NCBI RefSeq assembly: GCF_900105135.1
Contig: NZ_LT629741.1
Location: 2,604,001 to 2,668,000, forward strand
Source: Gramella sp. MAR_2010_147
Lineage (GTDB): Bacteria; Bacteroidota; Bacteroidia; Flavobacteriales; Flavobacteriaceae
Reading direction: 5' to 3'
DNA: 64,000 bases
The notes under the pieces were generated by a model, which saw nothing but the letters and a program-made list of their open reading frames with translations, was not told the origin of the DNA and did no database searches. Each line of letters begins with the position of its first letter. The first letter of the stretch is position 1. A program made the position numbers and the translations under genes. Shown piece by piece: positions 1 to 9,165 of the stretch.

Positions 1-1486
1 GTTTAAAAGCTGCTTTGTAGTAGGCATCATCATTATTCCAAGTCGCCCTTGGGCTTAGCACCTTGTCTGGTACTCCTGGACAGGATCTTGGTTGTGCAAC
101 TCCAAAAACGGAATGAATATGATACTTTTCATAAGAATACCTTTTATCAAGTGCTCCATCTAGAATAGCATTTACCATGGCCCTGGTATATTTTAATTGA
201 ATTCTGGAACCAACGCCATAAGCACCACCGGTCCATCCGGTATTAATAAGCCAGACATTTGCCCCGCTTTTTGATATTTTTTCACTTAGCATTTCAGCAT
301 AAGCTGTTGGGTGCAAAGGCATAAAAGGAGCTCCGAAACAAGCGGAAAATGAAGGCACAGGCTCATCTATTCCAGCTTCAGTACCTGCAATTTTAGATGT
401 ATAACCTGAAATAAAATGATAAGCTGCCTGGTGAGCAGTTAGTTTAGATACAGGGGGTAGTACACCAAAAGCATCTGCCGTGAGAAAAAATATATTCTCT
501 GGATTTTCTCCAACAGATGGAATTTGAATATTATCAATATGATGAATAGGATAACTTACCCTTGTATTTTGAGTAATGGAAGTGTCTGCGAAATCTACCT
601 CTCCATTCTTAATAACAACGTTTTCAAGTAAAGATCCTTTGCGAATGGCATTATAAATATCAGGCTCAGATTCTTTATTAAGATTGATCACTTTCGCATA
701 GCAGCCACCTTCAAAATTGAAGATTTTATCTTCAGGTGTCCAGCCATGTTCATCATCTCCAATTAGTTTTCTATTGGGATCTGCAGATAGAGTTGTTTTG
801 CCCGTACCGGAAAGTCCAAAAAAGATGGCTGTATCATTATTCTTACCCATATTAGCTGAACAATGCATTGGTAAAACATCATGTTCTGTTGGAAGGATAA
901 AATTTAGTGCCGAAAAGATTCCTTTTTTAATCTCGCCCGTATAACCCGTACCTCCAATAAGAACCGTTTTTTCTGAAAAGCATAAGATAGCAAAATTGCC
1001 CTGTCTGGTTCCGTGAACTTCAGGATCTGCCATAAATCCCGGGGCATCTATCACAGTCCAGTCTTTTACAAAATTTTCTAGCTCATCTTCTTCTGGCCTT
1101 ATAAACATATTATATGCAAAAAGATTAGACCAGGAATACTCAGTGATCACTTCCAGGTTTAACTGGTATTTATCCAGAGCTCCCGCGTGGGCGAATCTGG
1201 TATAGATCTCTTTGTCTTCAAGATACGCAAGCACCTCTTTTTTTAACCTAGAATATTTCTCAAATGAGATGGGTATATTAATGTCGCCCCAATGTACTTT
1301 GTCAATAGTCTGAGTTTCTTCAACTATAAACCGATCTTTAGGGGATCTACCAGTAAATTCACCTGTGTTTATTGCGATACTGCCAGAATTAGTCATTTGG
1401 CCTTCCTTTTGATCTTTGATAATATTAATTAAATCAGAAGGAGATAACTGATGATGAGAACGTTTAGCGTCGTTGTAAGGTTTCAT
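1..1486 (-). CDS. pckA: ATP-dependent phosphoenolpyruvate carboxykinase (partial, 3' end outside window)
   Basis: Converts oxaloacetate plus ATP to phosphoenolpyruvate and CO2, the entry step of gluconeogenesis in the cytosol. Reading the minus strand from the ATG at 1486 gives 495 residues without a stop, so the gene runs off the left edge; the family is usually about 530 residues. Visible motifs are the kinase P-loop GLSGTGKTT (about residues 224-232), IGDDEHGW with the metal-binding Asp (about 242-249), the FEGGCYAK segment, and the oxaloacetate-side TGRSPKDRF motif (45-53). The GTP-dependent family does not carry this set. It is a single gene with about 240 bp of promoter space before the divergent amidohydrolase. 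Identification is secure; only the C-terminus is missing. Confidence 0.97.
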   Translation of the reverse strand, partial: MKPYNDAKRSHHQLSPSDLINIIKDQKEGQMTNSGSIAINTGEFTGRSPKDRFIVEETQTIDKVHWGDINIPISFEKYSRLKKEVLAYLEDKEIYTRFAHAGALDKYQLNLEVITEYSWSNLFAYNMFIRPEEDELENFVKDWTVIDAPGFMADPEVHGTRQGNFAILCFSEKTVLIGGTGYTGEIKKGIFSALNFILPTEHDVLPMHCSANMGKNNDTAIFFGLSGTGKTTLSADPNRKLIGDDEHGWTPEDKIFNFEGGCYAKVINLNKESEPDIYNAIRKGSLLENVVIKNGEVDFADTSITQNTRVSYPIHHIDNIQIPSVGENPENIFFLTADAFGVLPPVSKLTAHQAAYHFISGYTSKIAGTEAGIDEPVPSFSACFGAPFMPLHPTAYAEMLSEKISKSGANVWLINTGWTGGAYGVGSRIQLKYTRAMVNAILDGALDKRYSYEKYHIHSVFGVAQPRSCPGVPDKVLSPRATWNNDDAYYKAAFK

Positions 1487-1724
1487 AATTCTGCTTGGTT
1501 ATTATTGATATCTTAGCAATGTGGGTAAAAATTTATTAATAAGTGCTATTTTACGGGATTTTATCAAATTTTATTGATTTTTACGATAAAATTAAGACTA
1601 AATCTACTGAGATAACATTAAATCGAGACTTTGTAAAAGTTATAATAAATAGATTCATTCCAATTTATCATCGATCTTTATTAATCGTAAATTACCTGAA
1701 CAACTTATTTTAAGCCAGTCACAT

Positions 1725-3155
1725 ATGAAAATTAGATTCCTGTTCTTTCACCTATTAGTATTTATGTTTATTATTTCTGGTAATGCCCAGAGCGAAGTCT
1801 CATCAAAAGCATTGATGGGAGCTACTATCTTTGACGGCAATGGAAAAAGTATCCAGAATGGTGTCATTATTATAGAAGGAAATAGAATAAGGAGTATTGG
1901 GGATGCTGGAATGGAAATACCTCAGGATTCCCAAATTATAGATGTTTCAGGAAAATATATAATGCCTGGGTTGGTGGACGCACACATGCATTTTTTTCAG
2001 ACTGGTTTTTTCGATTCCCGGCCAGATGCGGCAGATCTAAGGGATACTATTCCGTTGGAAAATGTAGTAGAATACCAGAAAAATAATCCAGAGCGATATT
2101 ATCAGTCTTATTTACGTTCTGGAATTACCGGTGTATATGATGTAGGAGATTATTTATGGACTCTCAAATTTCAGGAGGAAAATGATAACAATCCGTTAGC
2201 TCCACATACGGCATCGGCGGGACCACTTATCACTCCTGCTCCTGAGCAAATGATCGGGATATTTACTGTTAATGGCGAAAGCACATTTACTCATCTGGGG
2301 TCTGAAGAGCAGGGCAGGGATGCTGTTATAAAAAATTCAAATGCAGGAACTACAGGGATTAAGGTTTGGGGATTTAGTCCTAATGATCCCGAGTTCGTTA
2401 CGGATATTCATGCAGTAGCCGATGAGATCAAAAATCAGAATAATAAATTAATAGCGCATGCAACAAATCTTTCGGAGGCTAAAATGGCTATGGAGTTGGG
2501 TGCCAAACTTTTGGTGCATAGCGTAACTGATACTTTGATAGATAAAGAATTTCTTGAGCTAATGAAGAAGAACAATACGTTCTATAACCCAACCATCACT
2601 GTGGGAAGAGGTTATTACCATACTTATAAAGCTTTGCTGGGTGAAAGTTTTAAGTTGAATGATCCAAACCGGGTTGTAGATTCAAAAACCAGGAAACTGT
2701 TAGAAAATGCTTCAGATTTTAAAAAATTTCTGGGAGACACACGTGCGAAAACTTTAAAAAGTAGGCTTCCAATGATCGATGAGCGACTTAGAAAGGAGAC
2801 AGAAAACATCATGCTAAATCTCAAAAGAGTTTACGATGAGGGTGGAGTTATTGTAGTGGGCACAGATGCAGGTAACCCTGGGACACTTCATGGGATATCT
2901 TATTATGATGAAATTGAAGCAATGCAGGAAGCTGGAATTCCTGCACGGGATCTTATTGTAATGGCCACTAAAAACGGGGCTATGGCCATGGAGAGATTAA
3001 AAGATTTTGGAACCTTGGAAACCGGAAAGATCGCAGATCTAATTGTTTTAGAAAAAGATCCATCAAAAGATATTTCAAACCTTAGATCTATTTCTCATGT
3101 AATGAGAGAAGGAATTCTTAGAGATGTTCAGGATGCTGAAGATTTCAGAAATTAG
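1725..3155 (+). CDS. Exported metal-dependent amidohydrolase (imidazolonepropionase-like)
   Basis: A 476-residue amidohydrolase-superfamily protein with an N-terminal signal peptide (residues 1-22, cleavage near GNAQ), so it probably acts in the periplasm. Metal-site residues are all present: H87 and H89 in DAHMHF, a likely carboxylated lysine K213 in GIKVWG, H245 in IAHATN, H265 in LVHSV and D381 in GTDAG. This places it with the imidazolonepropionase/prolidase-like hydrolases that cut cyclic amides or dipeptides; the natural substrate cannot be read from the sequence. It has no operon partner: a strong terminator follows 140 bp downstream. Confidence in the fold is high, in the substrate low. 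Confidence 0.9.
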   Translation: MKIRFLFFHLLVFMFIISGNAQSEVSSKALMGATIFDGNGKSIQNGVIIIEGNRIRSIGDAGMEIPQDSQIIDVSGKYIMPGLVDAHMHFFQTGFFDSRPDAADLRDTIPLENVVEYQKNNPERYYQSYLRSGITGVYDVGDYLWTLKFQEENDNNPLAPHTASAGPLITPAPEQMIGIFTVNGESTFTHLGSEEQGRDAVIKNSNAGTTGIKVWGFSPNDPEFVTDIHAVADEIKNQNNKLIAHATNLSEAKMAMELGAKLLVHSVTDTLIDKEFLELMKKNNTFYNPTITVGRGYYHTYKALLGESFKLNDPNRVVDSKTRKLLENASDFKKFLGDTRAKTLKSRLPMIDERLRKETENIMLNLKRVYDEGGVIVVGTDAGNPGTLHGISYYDEIEAMQEAGIPARDLIVMATKNGAMAMERLKDFGTLETGKIADLIVLEKDPSKDISNLRSISHVMREGILRDVQDAEDFRN

Positions 3156-3542
3156 TCAGAATAGCTTTACATATGGAATACTCACATAACCAGTTTGTTG
3201 GCATGTTAATATAACGAATAATGCTAATAATTAATTTATTAGAGTTAATAGGGATCAAGGATATAAAATATATTTGAAATAGAATTTAGTTAAAAATAAA
3301 AGGGGCTCGATTTTGTAGGGAAATCGGTCCCTTTTTTCATTTGATGAAGTAATAAGAAGGCCGCCAGGTTTTGGCTGGGATAGGTTTTTTCTTTGATGAA
3401 AGCTTCAATTTAAGCTTTTAGAATATTTCAGAATTTTTGCCTTTTGTCACTTCAAATTATAATTATCTATTAAAATTCGCTTCCCATTCTGCTTATGTAA
3501 ATGTTTTATTTACCTTACTTAAAAGCAATATTAAAGAGTAGC
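3156..3542. other. Intergenic region with one terminator and a short inverted repeat
   Basis: No convincing reading frame. It holds the terminator described at 3298-3337. Further on lies a small inverted repeat, AAAGCTT at 3399-3405 and AAGCTTT at 3412-3418, without a T-run, of unknown meaning. The last part should contain the promoter of the following gene, but I could not identify a good consensus. Confidence 0.6.
3298..3337 (+). terminator. Rho-independent terminator after the amidohydrolase gene
   Basis: AAAGGG...CGATTT pairs with AAATCG...CCCTTT around a 7-base loop, with a two-base internal mismatch, and is followed by six T. It sits about 140 bp past the amidohydrolase stop. Confidence 0.8.
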
Positions 3543-4178
3543 ATGCAGAAGATGGAAAACACCGAAAAAATTTCAGATACTAACGTAAATGTTACCATTC
3601 CGGTAAAGATTGGATATCCTGTATTGGATAAATTTCTTCAGTCTAAAATGATAGGCGAGATTATTAGTAAGGAAGGGGCCGACGGCGAAAAATCTAATTA
3701 TGCACAGATCCTTAATGTTTCCATTGGAAGAAGCGACAAAGAGGGTTTTGATTTTTGTCTTGATGTTAATCTACAAACGCTAACCAATCTGTTTAAGAAT
3801 AAACAGGTAAGAGTCTTTTTTCATGCTAAATTGGAGCTCCATAAAGAAGAACAAAGGATCGCTCTTAAAGATTATAAAATTGATGGAAAAACAAAGAACT
3901 GGATTGCAGATCAGCTCCTGGAAACTGTGGTGAATAAGTGGATGTATGACAAGCTTAAACGAAAAATGAATTTTGACTTTTTGCCACATATACAGGAACA
4001 TATAAAATCTTTAAATGAAAAACTGGAAAATAAGCTTGAAGCCAAGGAGGGTATTCATCTAATAGGTTCGTTAGAGAACATGCAATTATCTAATCTCAAA
4101 GCTGGAGAAGAAGATCTTTGGGTTTCCATCACCGTAAAAGGAACCGGGATTATTGAACTTACCAAACTGGATTTTTAA
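3543..4178 (+). CDS. Uncharacterised soluble protein upstream of deoC
   Basis: Family not recognised. The likely product is about 211 residues from the ATG at 3543 (an ATG at 3552 is also possible). An in-frame ATG at 3501 would add a hydrophobic stretch of 14 residues and looks less natural. The protein has no signal peptide or membrane helix and is rich in Lys and Glu. It opens with a strand-like segment (VNVTIPVKIGYPVLDKFL) and continues as alternating strands and a Lys-rich helix. The opening weakly resembles DUF4403-type lipid-pocket proteins, but it is far shorter and I would not assign it there. It ends only 2 bp before deoC, so the two are almost certainly co-transcribed. Confidence 0.7.
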   Translation: MQKMENTEKISDTNVNVTIPVKIGYPVLDKFLQSKMIGEIISKEGADGEKSNYAQILNVSIGRSDKEGFDFCLDVNLQTLTNLFKNKQVRVFFHAKLELHKEEQRIALKDYKIDGKTKNWIADQLLETVVNKWMYDKLKRKMNFDFLPHIQEHIKSLNEKLENKLEAKEGIHLIGSLENMQLSNLKAGEEDLWVSITVKGTGIIELTKLDF

Positions 4179-4180
4179 AT

Positions 4181-4834
4181 ATGCAGATTAATCATTTTAT
4201 AGATCATACCTTATTGGCGGCTCATGCGACAACAGCAGAGATAGAACAACTATGTGCTGAGGCTGTGCAGTATAAATTCAAAGCGGTTTGTGTGAACAGT
4301 TCCAGGATAAAATTAGCCCGGAAAGCACTAATCACATCTGATATAAAGCTTGCAGCGACTGTAGGCTTCCCTTTAGGTGCCTGTTCTACGTTCACAAAGA
4401 TAACCGAAGCCGTGCAATGTGTAGAAGATGGCGCTGATGAAATTGATATGGTGATGAACGTTGGGCTTTTTAAAGATGGAGAATATGGAAAAGTTCTGGA
4501 GGAGATCACTGCCATTAAAAAGGCGATAGGCAATAAAGTTTTAAAAGTAATTATAGAAACCTGTTATCTAACTAAGGAAGAAATCATGAAAGCCTGTGAA
4601 CTGGCAGTGGAAGCGAAAGCAGGTTTTGTAAAGACATCTACTGGTTTTGGAAGCCGGGGTGCCAGCGTAAATGATATTAAGCTTATGAAAGAAGCGATAG
4701 GTAATAAGATCAAGATCAAAGCCTCCGGAGGGATAAAAGATATACAAACCGCAAAAGATTATATAGCTCTTGGAGTTGATAGAATTGGAACCTCTTCGGG
4801 TATCAGGATTGTAACAGGAGATTCGGCTTCCTAA
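4181..4834 (+). CDS. deoC: Deoxyribose-phosphate aldolase
   Basis: Splits 2-deoxyribose-5-phosphate into glyceraldehyde-3-phosphate and acetaldehyde in deoxynucleoside catabolism. The 217-residue length is typical of the short DeoC class. The Schiff-base lysine is K151 in GFVKTSTGF, the proton-relay lysine is K180 in IKASGG, and D89 in DEIDMV matches the catalytic Asp. The start is the ATG 2 bp after the previous stop, which suggests translational coupling. No other nucleoside-catabolism gene lies next to it. A terminator follows at 4966-5010. Confidence 0.96.
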   Translation: MQINHFIDHTLLAAHATTAEIEQLCAEAVQYKFKAVCVNSSRIKLARKALITSDIKLAATVGFPLGACSTFTKITEAVQCVEDGADEIDMVMNVGLFKDGEYGKVLEEITAIKKAIGNKVLKVIIETCYLTKEEIMKACELAVEAKAGFVKTSTGFGSRGASVNDIKLMKEAIGNKIKIKASGGIKDIQTAKDYIALGVDRIGTSSGIRIVTGDSAS

Positions 4835-5218
4835 AGTTTATTTATTAAAATAAATCTGGAATATAGGGGAAATCCCGTATTTCTCGTCTGCTTTTATTTA
4901 GCTGTTGGAAATAATAAATAATGGTCGTAAATTTATATGTTGTTAATCGGTAAAACGATAACACGAAGGCTAACTTGATATGCGTTTGTATATTATGGTT
5001 AGCCTTTTTTAATTGTTTGTTGCTTTTATTTTTATTCAGTTCCCCGCTTTTGCTTTCTCAAAAGGTTGGAACTGTTTCTTCACTATTTTGTCTGAAAATT
5101 CTTTCTTCTTATTGTTAATATCGTCTTAATAAATTAGTTCTAAAACTTTATGAAACAGAGCTTTGCAAATCTTATAATTCCTAAATTATCCCTGTTTACA
5201 TCAACTAAAATTTGAGAT
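4835..5218. other. Intergenic region between deoC and the hybrid regulator
   Basis: It contains the terminator at 4966-5010 and no supported gene. The stretch 5011-5218 is very AT-rich and should carry the promoter of the large regulator; no clear TTTG / TAnnTTTG pair was found. Confidence 0.55.
4966..5010 (+). terminator. Rho-independent terminator after deoC
   Basis: The stem AAGGCTAAC (4966-4974) pairs perfectly with GTTAGCCTT (4998-5006), followed by a T-run to 5010. The loop is long (23 bases), but the stem and T-run are clear. Confidence 0.75.
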
Positions 5219-8200
5219 TTGGGGCATTTTAAATTGAGATTTCTGTACTCCTTTTTATTTATTCTGGGGATCACCGGTACGAGTATCGGGCAGACAACAA
5301 ATTCAGTTCAAAGGGTTAAAGCAATAGACCCGTTCATTAAGGCTGAAGAAGTACACATTCAACAGGATCTTGGAGATAATCTCTGGATTACGACTCCTGT
5401 TAAGGTAATGGCGTACAATTCAATCGAAACCAAAGATTTTAATAAATTCAAGGGTATTCCAAAGGCAATTGGAACAGAATTTATTGAAACGTATACCGAT
5501 TCAGAAAATAAAATCTGGCTATCGGGTAATCAGGGCCTGGCAGTTTTTAATGCAGCAAAAAATGAATTTCATTTCGTGAGCAGCATTACAGGAAGGATCT
5601 ATAAAATGATTGAAGACTCTGGTAACCAATTATGGGTGGCTGCAGAGAACGGTGTTTTCAAGCTGAATATCGATTCTGAAAAGCCTGACTTTGGGATTTC
5701 CCGTTTTCTTTCAGAAAACACGATTGCTTCAGATATTGTTCTATTTAACGATAATATTGTTTTTGCGGGACCTAACGGTGTTCTTAAAATTAACAGGCGT
5801 TCGGGTAAATTCAAAAAACTGGATATGGGATATTACCATGATCTTCATATTTCAAGCGCCCTTCCTCTAAATGATAAAATAATCTTCGGAACTAAAAAGA
5901 GTGGAATTTTTAAAACAGATGCTGACTTTAAGAATGTTCAAAAAATTTATTCATTACCCTATGCACTTTCAAAAGAGGAGATCACCGATCTTCAGAAATT
6001 TGACGATGAAATAATAGTTTCTACAAATGGATCGGGAATCTTTAGGCTTAATGATGATCTAAAGATTGTAGGTAAAAAAGACAGCTCCTATCCAGATAAT
6101 ATTTATAAAATTCATCTCAATGATCAAAATCTATTGTGGATGGTATCTAAAGAGGGGCTTTACCTTCAAAATTTTTCAGGATTTGCTATAGACAAGCTTA
6201 AGAACGATCCTTCGGTATATTCCAGTCTCGCAAATAATTTTGTAACAGCGGCGCAAACAGATGCTCATGGTCAGGTTTGGTTTGGAACGGGGAAAGGTTT
6301 AAGTATATGGAATCCTAATACGAATCGCTGGAGACATATTCAAAATCTAAATTATAACCGACAGTTGAATAAGCCAGATAATATCACAGATATAGTGGCG
6401 GTTGAAGATTATATCTGGGTAGGTACTGCAGATGATGGAGTTTATAAGATCAATATAAATACGTTATTACGCGCGCATTATTCTGTGGATGCGCTGTATA
6501 AAATAAAAATACAGACAGCAAATACACTTTTTGCTGATGCAAAAAAGAATGTATGGATAGGCGGGGAAGACGGTTACCTTGCAATGATCAAACCTAATAA
6601 TGAGATTAAGACTTATCCCATTAAAGGGGTAAAGGCGATTGCTGAATTAGGTCCTAAAAAGATGATTATCGCCACGAAATCCCGGGTGCATTCTCTGGAT
6701 CCCTATTCCGGACGTATTACCGATCTGGAAACTCTAACTGCCAATGAAGACTTTTTATACTATTCTATAAACGACCTGAAAATAACCAGGGAAGGTCTTG
6801 GTTTATTTGCTACAGAAGGTGCGGGACTTTTGATCTATGATTTTGAAAATAAAAAATTAAAGCTGTTCAATGAGGAATCTGGATTACCTTCTAACAATAT
6901 AACCGCATTGGGAAGTGATCTGGAGGAAGGTTTATGGATAGCATCAGATAAGGGCCTTTCTTTTTATGATCCCGATAGAGAGTCTGTAAAAGTGTTTTCA
7001 GAGTTTAACGGGTTAACCACGAATGAGCTTACCTCAGCCTTTACGAGGCTTGAAAATGGATCGCTGGTAATAGGAAGTTCTAATGGGATCAATATTTTTA
7101 AACCAAAGTCCATGCTGGCTCAACAGGAATTTAAACCTGTCCTGAAATTAAAGAAAATGAGTCTTCCTTCAGAAAAGGATGAAAAAAAAGCAAATATCCA
7201 GCTTGAGGGTAATGAGCTGGTAGAAATTGATGAAACAAAAGGTTTTAGAATAGAGTTTGTAGGGATTTCGCATCTAGCACCTGAGTCTATTTTATATTCC
7301 TGGAAAATGGAGGGTCTGGAAGATGAATGGAGTAAGCCGTCACAGGTAAATACCGCGAGCTATTCAAATCTTGGTCCTGGTAATTATACTTTTAAGGTTC
7401 GCGCCAGGCTTGGTAATGCAACCTGGACAGTACCACAGGACCTGAAAATAAATGTCGTGGCGGTTGGAGGAGCTATAAGCAGCGTTTATTTGTTTATGGG
7501 GGTAAGCATACTAGCGATGGTCGCGATCTTTGTTTTTGTGTTTATAAAGCGATCAAAGAATGCCGATCTACTGGCAAAAGAAGAACTTAGGGATCAGCTT
7601 CAAAAAGAATTTAAACAACCTGTTGAGAGCGCTGTTAAATCCCTGAGCAAGATTTCATCTTCTGCTGAAGCGGGGAATACGGAAGACCTTCAGCGTTATG
7701 CTGCCAGGTTCGATGAGTTGTTTAACCAGATACTTAATTTTAATTATCAGGAATCGGTTTATGAGATATCTAAGATCACAATAAAATCCCATCTTCCGCA
7801 GGCTATAAAAGATATTGAGCCAGTATATAGGATGAAAGATCTGGAACTCATCATCAATGATCAATGGGGCGATTCAGAATTCTATTACAATACTGAAATG
7901 CTGGATAAGATCTTTTTCAGTCTGATTTCAGGTAGTGCCGGATACTCATTTAAAGAAGGAAAACTTATAGTGAATCTTATTCAAACCAGCGTTGGGGATC
8001 TTAAATTACAAATTACCGATAACGGAAGGGGAATGCCGGACCATGATATTAAAGTGATTGAAAAGAAAAAATCGCTGAACCCTAATAGAAAGTTTCGTGA
8101 CAAGAGTGGTTTGCGATATATTTTAAAAGCTCAGGATATAATAGGAAAGGCGGGAGGAAGCTTCAGTTATGAAACTGAGAAAAATGAAGGTTCAACTTTT

Positions 8201-9085
8201 ACTGCAGTTCTAAAGAATAAAAAAGAAGATTACCGAAAAGTACCTGAAAGGGCCGCAGCTATTTTTAAAGCTGAAAAATCTAAGACAAATTCAAAAGCTG
8301 AAGTCCCAACAGAGCTTAAGAGTTTAAGTGAAAGCAGGATTCTAATTATCGAGAATGAGGTAGAAACACGTAATTTACTCGTAAATAGCATTGGGAAATA
8401 CTGCCAGATCTATCAGGCTGGTACGGCGGAAGAAGGAATTGAGAAGGCCGGAATGATCTTTCCAGATATTATTATTTCGGGCTTGGTCTTACCAGATATG
8501 AACGCTTTTCAACTTTCAAAAATTTTGAAAAGAAATATAGGTTTAAATCATATCAATATCTTGTTGGTAGCAGATGAGGAGCAGGTTTTTGGAGATGATC
8601 AACTGGATGAGATGATAGAACTTGTTAGAAAACCAATTGATTTAAATATGTTACTTTCCCGAATCACCAGGATTCTTACCTGGCAGAAAGATTTGAGAAA
8701 CTCTTATGTGAGGTCTCACCTGGAAGCCGTTGAGGTAAAATTCAGAAATGAGGGTGACGAAAAATTTATCACCAATCTTAGCGATATTGTGGTGCAGCAC
8801 ATTAGAGATGACAACTTTTCGGTTCATGATCTTAGTGCGGCTCTAGGAGTATCCAGCAATACTCTTTTTATGAAGCTTAAGAGCCTGGTAAACCTTTCCC
8901 CACTGGATTTTATGGAGTTTACAAGGCTTAATTATGCCAGGGATCTTATGGAGCATACAGATATGAATATTATGGAAGTAGCTTATAAATCTGGCTTTTC
9001 AAGTCCTAAGCTTTTCTACAGCTCCTTTAAAAGGTTTTATGGATATAGTCTTACCGACGCCATCGAGGATAAGTCTATTGACTAG
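5219..9085 (+). CDS. Hybrid two-component-type regulator (propeller sensor, kinase-like, receiver-like, AraC) with degenerate phosphorelay residues
   Basis: A 1288-residue one-protein regulator. In order: signal peptide (1-25), a large beta-propeller of Reg_prop repeats (about 40-640; repeats such as VWFGTGKGL), a Y_Y_Y domain (about 675-746), one membrane helix (about 752-777), kinase-like (about 785-1000), receiver-like (about 1038-1155) and AraC-type HTH (about 1195-1285). The relay residues are missing. The H-box reads KEFKQP with K796 where His is expected, the N-box reads SLISGS with G905 for Asn, and the receiver has G1088 in IISGLVLPD in place of the phosphoacceptor Asp. DNGRG (934-938) and the receiver Lys (K1138) remain. 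The HTH looks intact, so it may signal by conformation alone. The frame opens right after a TGA, so the start must be TTG (5219 or 5234). Its convergent neighbours are glucan enzymes. Confidence 0.92.
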   Translation: MGHFKLRFLYSFLFILGITGTSIGQTTNSVQRVKAIDPFIKAEEVHIQQDLGDNLWITTPVKVMAYNSIETKDFNKFKGIPKAIGTEFIETYTDSENKIWLSGNQGLAVFNAAKNEFHFVSSITGRIYKMIEDSGNQLWVAAENGVFKLNIDSEKPDFGISRFLSENTIASDIVLFNDNIVFAGPNGVLKINRRSGKFKKLDMGYYHDLHISSALPLNDKIIFGTKKSGIFKTDADFKNVQKIYSLPYALSKEEITDLQKFDDEIIVSTNGSGIFRLNDDLKIVGKKDSSYPDNIYKIHLNDQNLLWMVSKEGLYLQNFSGFAIDKLKNDPSVYSSLANNFVTAAQTDAHGQVWFGTGKGLSIWNPNTNRWRHIQNLNYNRQLNKPDNITDIVAVEDYIWVGTADDGVYKININTLLRAHYSVDALYKIKIQTANTLFADAKKNVWIGGEDGYLAMIKPNNEIKTYPIKGVKAIAELGPKKMIIATKSRVHSLDPYSGRITDLETLTANEDFLYYSINDLKITREGLGLFATEGAGLLIYDFENKKLKLFNEESGLPSNNITALGSDLEEGLWIASDKGLSFYDPDRESVKVFSEFNGLTTNELTSAFTRLENGSLVIGSSNGINIFKPKSMLAQQEFKPVLKLKKMSLPSEKDEKKANIQLEGNELVEIDETKGFRIEFVGISHLAPESILYSWKMEGLEDEWSKPSQVNTASYSNLGPGNYTFKVRARLGNATWTVPQDLKINVVAVGGAISSVYLFMGVSILAMVAIFVFVFIKRSKNADLLAKEELRDQLQKEFKQPVESAVKSLSKISSSAEAGNTEDLQRYAARFDELFNQILNFNYQESVYEISKITIKSHLPQAIKDIEPVYRMKDLELIINDQWGDSEFYYNTEMLDKIFFSLISGSAGYSFKEGKLIVNLIQTSVGDLKLQITDNGRGMPDHDIKVIEKKKSLNPNRKFRDKSGLRYILKAQDIIGKAGGSFSYETEKNEGSTFTAVLKNKKEDYRKVPERAAAIFKAEKSKTNSKAEVPTELKSLSESRILIIENEVETRNLLVNSIGKYCQIYQAGTAEEGIEKAGMIFPDIIISGLVLPDMNAFQLSKILKRNIGLNHINILLVADEEQVFGDDQLDEMIELVRKPIDLNMLLSRITRILTWQKDLRNSYVRSHLEAVEVKFRNEGDEKFITNLSDIVVQHIRDDNFSVHDLSAALGVSSNTLFMKLKSLVNLSPLDFMEFTRLNYARDLMEHTDMNIMEVAYKSGFSSPKLFYSSFKRFYGYSLTDAIEDKSID

Positions 9086-9106
9086 CCTTCTTTTAGAATT
9101 GCAAAA

Positions 9107-9148
9107 TAAAGCTGTCTGTAAATCTAATTATTCAGACAGCTTTTTTTA
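9107..9148. terminator. Bidirectional terminator between the regulator and the GH31 gene
   Basis: AAAGCTGTCTG pairs with CAGACAGCTTT with A- and T-runs on both sides, so it can end transcripts from both convergent genes. Confidence 0.85.
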
Positions 9149-9165
9149 TTTATTGTATTAATCGC

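Noticed and set aside
717..944. A 75-codon plus-strand frame opposite pckA
   Set aside because: It is a shadow frame of the clear PEP carboxykinase on the other strand.
3399..3418. AAAGCTT...AAGCTTT inverted repeat as a second terminator
   Set aside because: No T-run follows and the true terminator lies just upstream.
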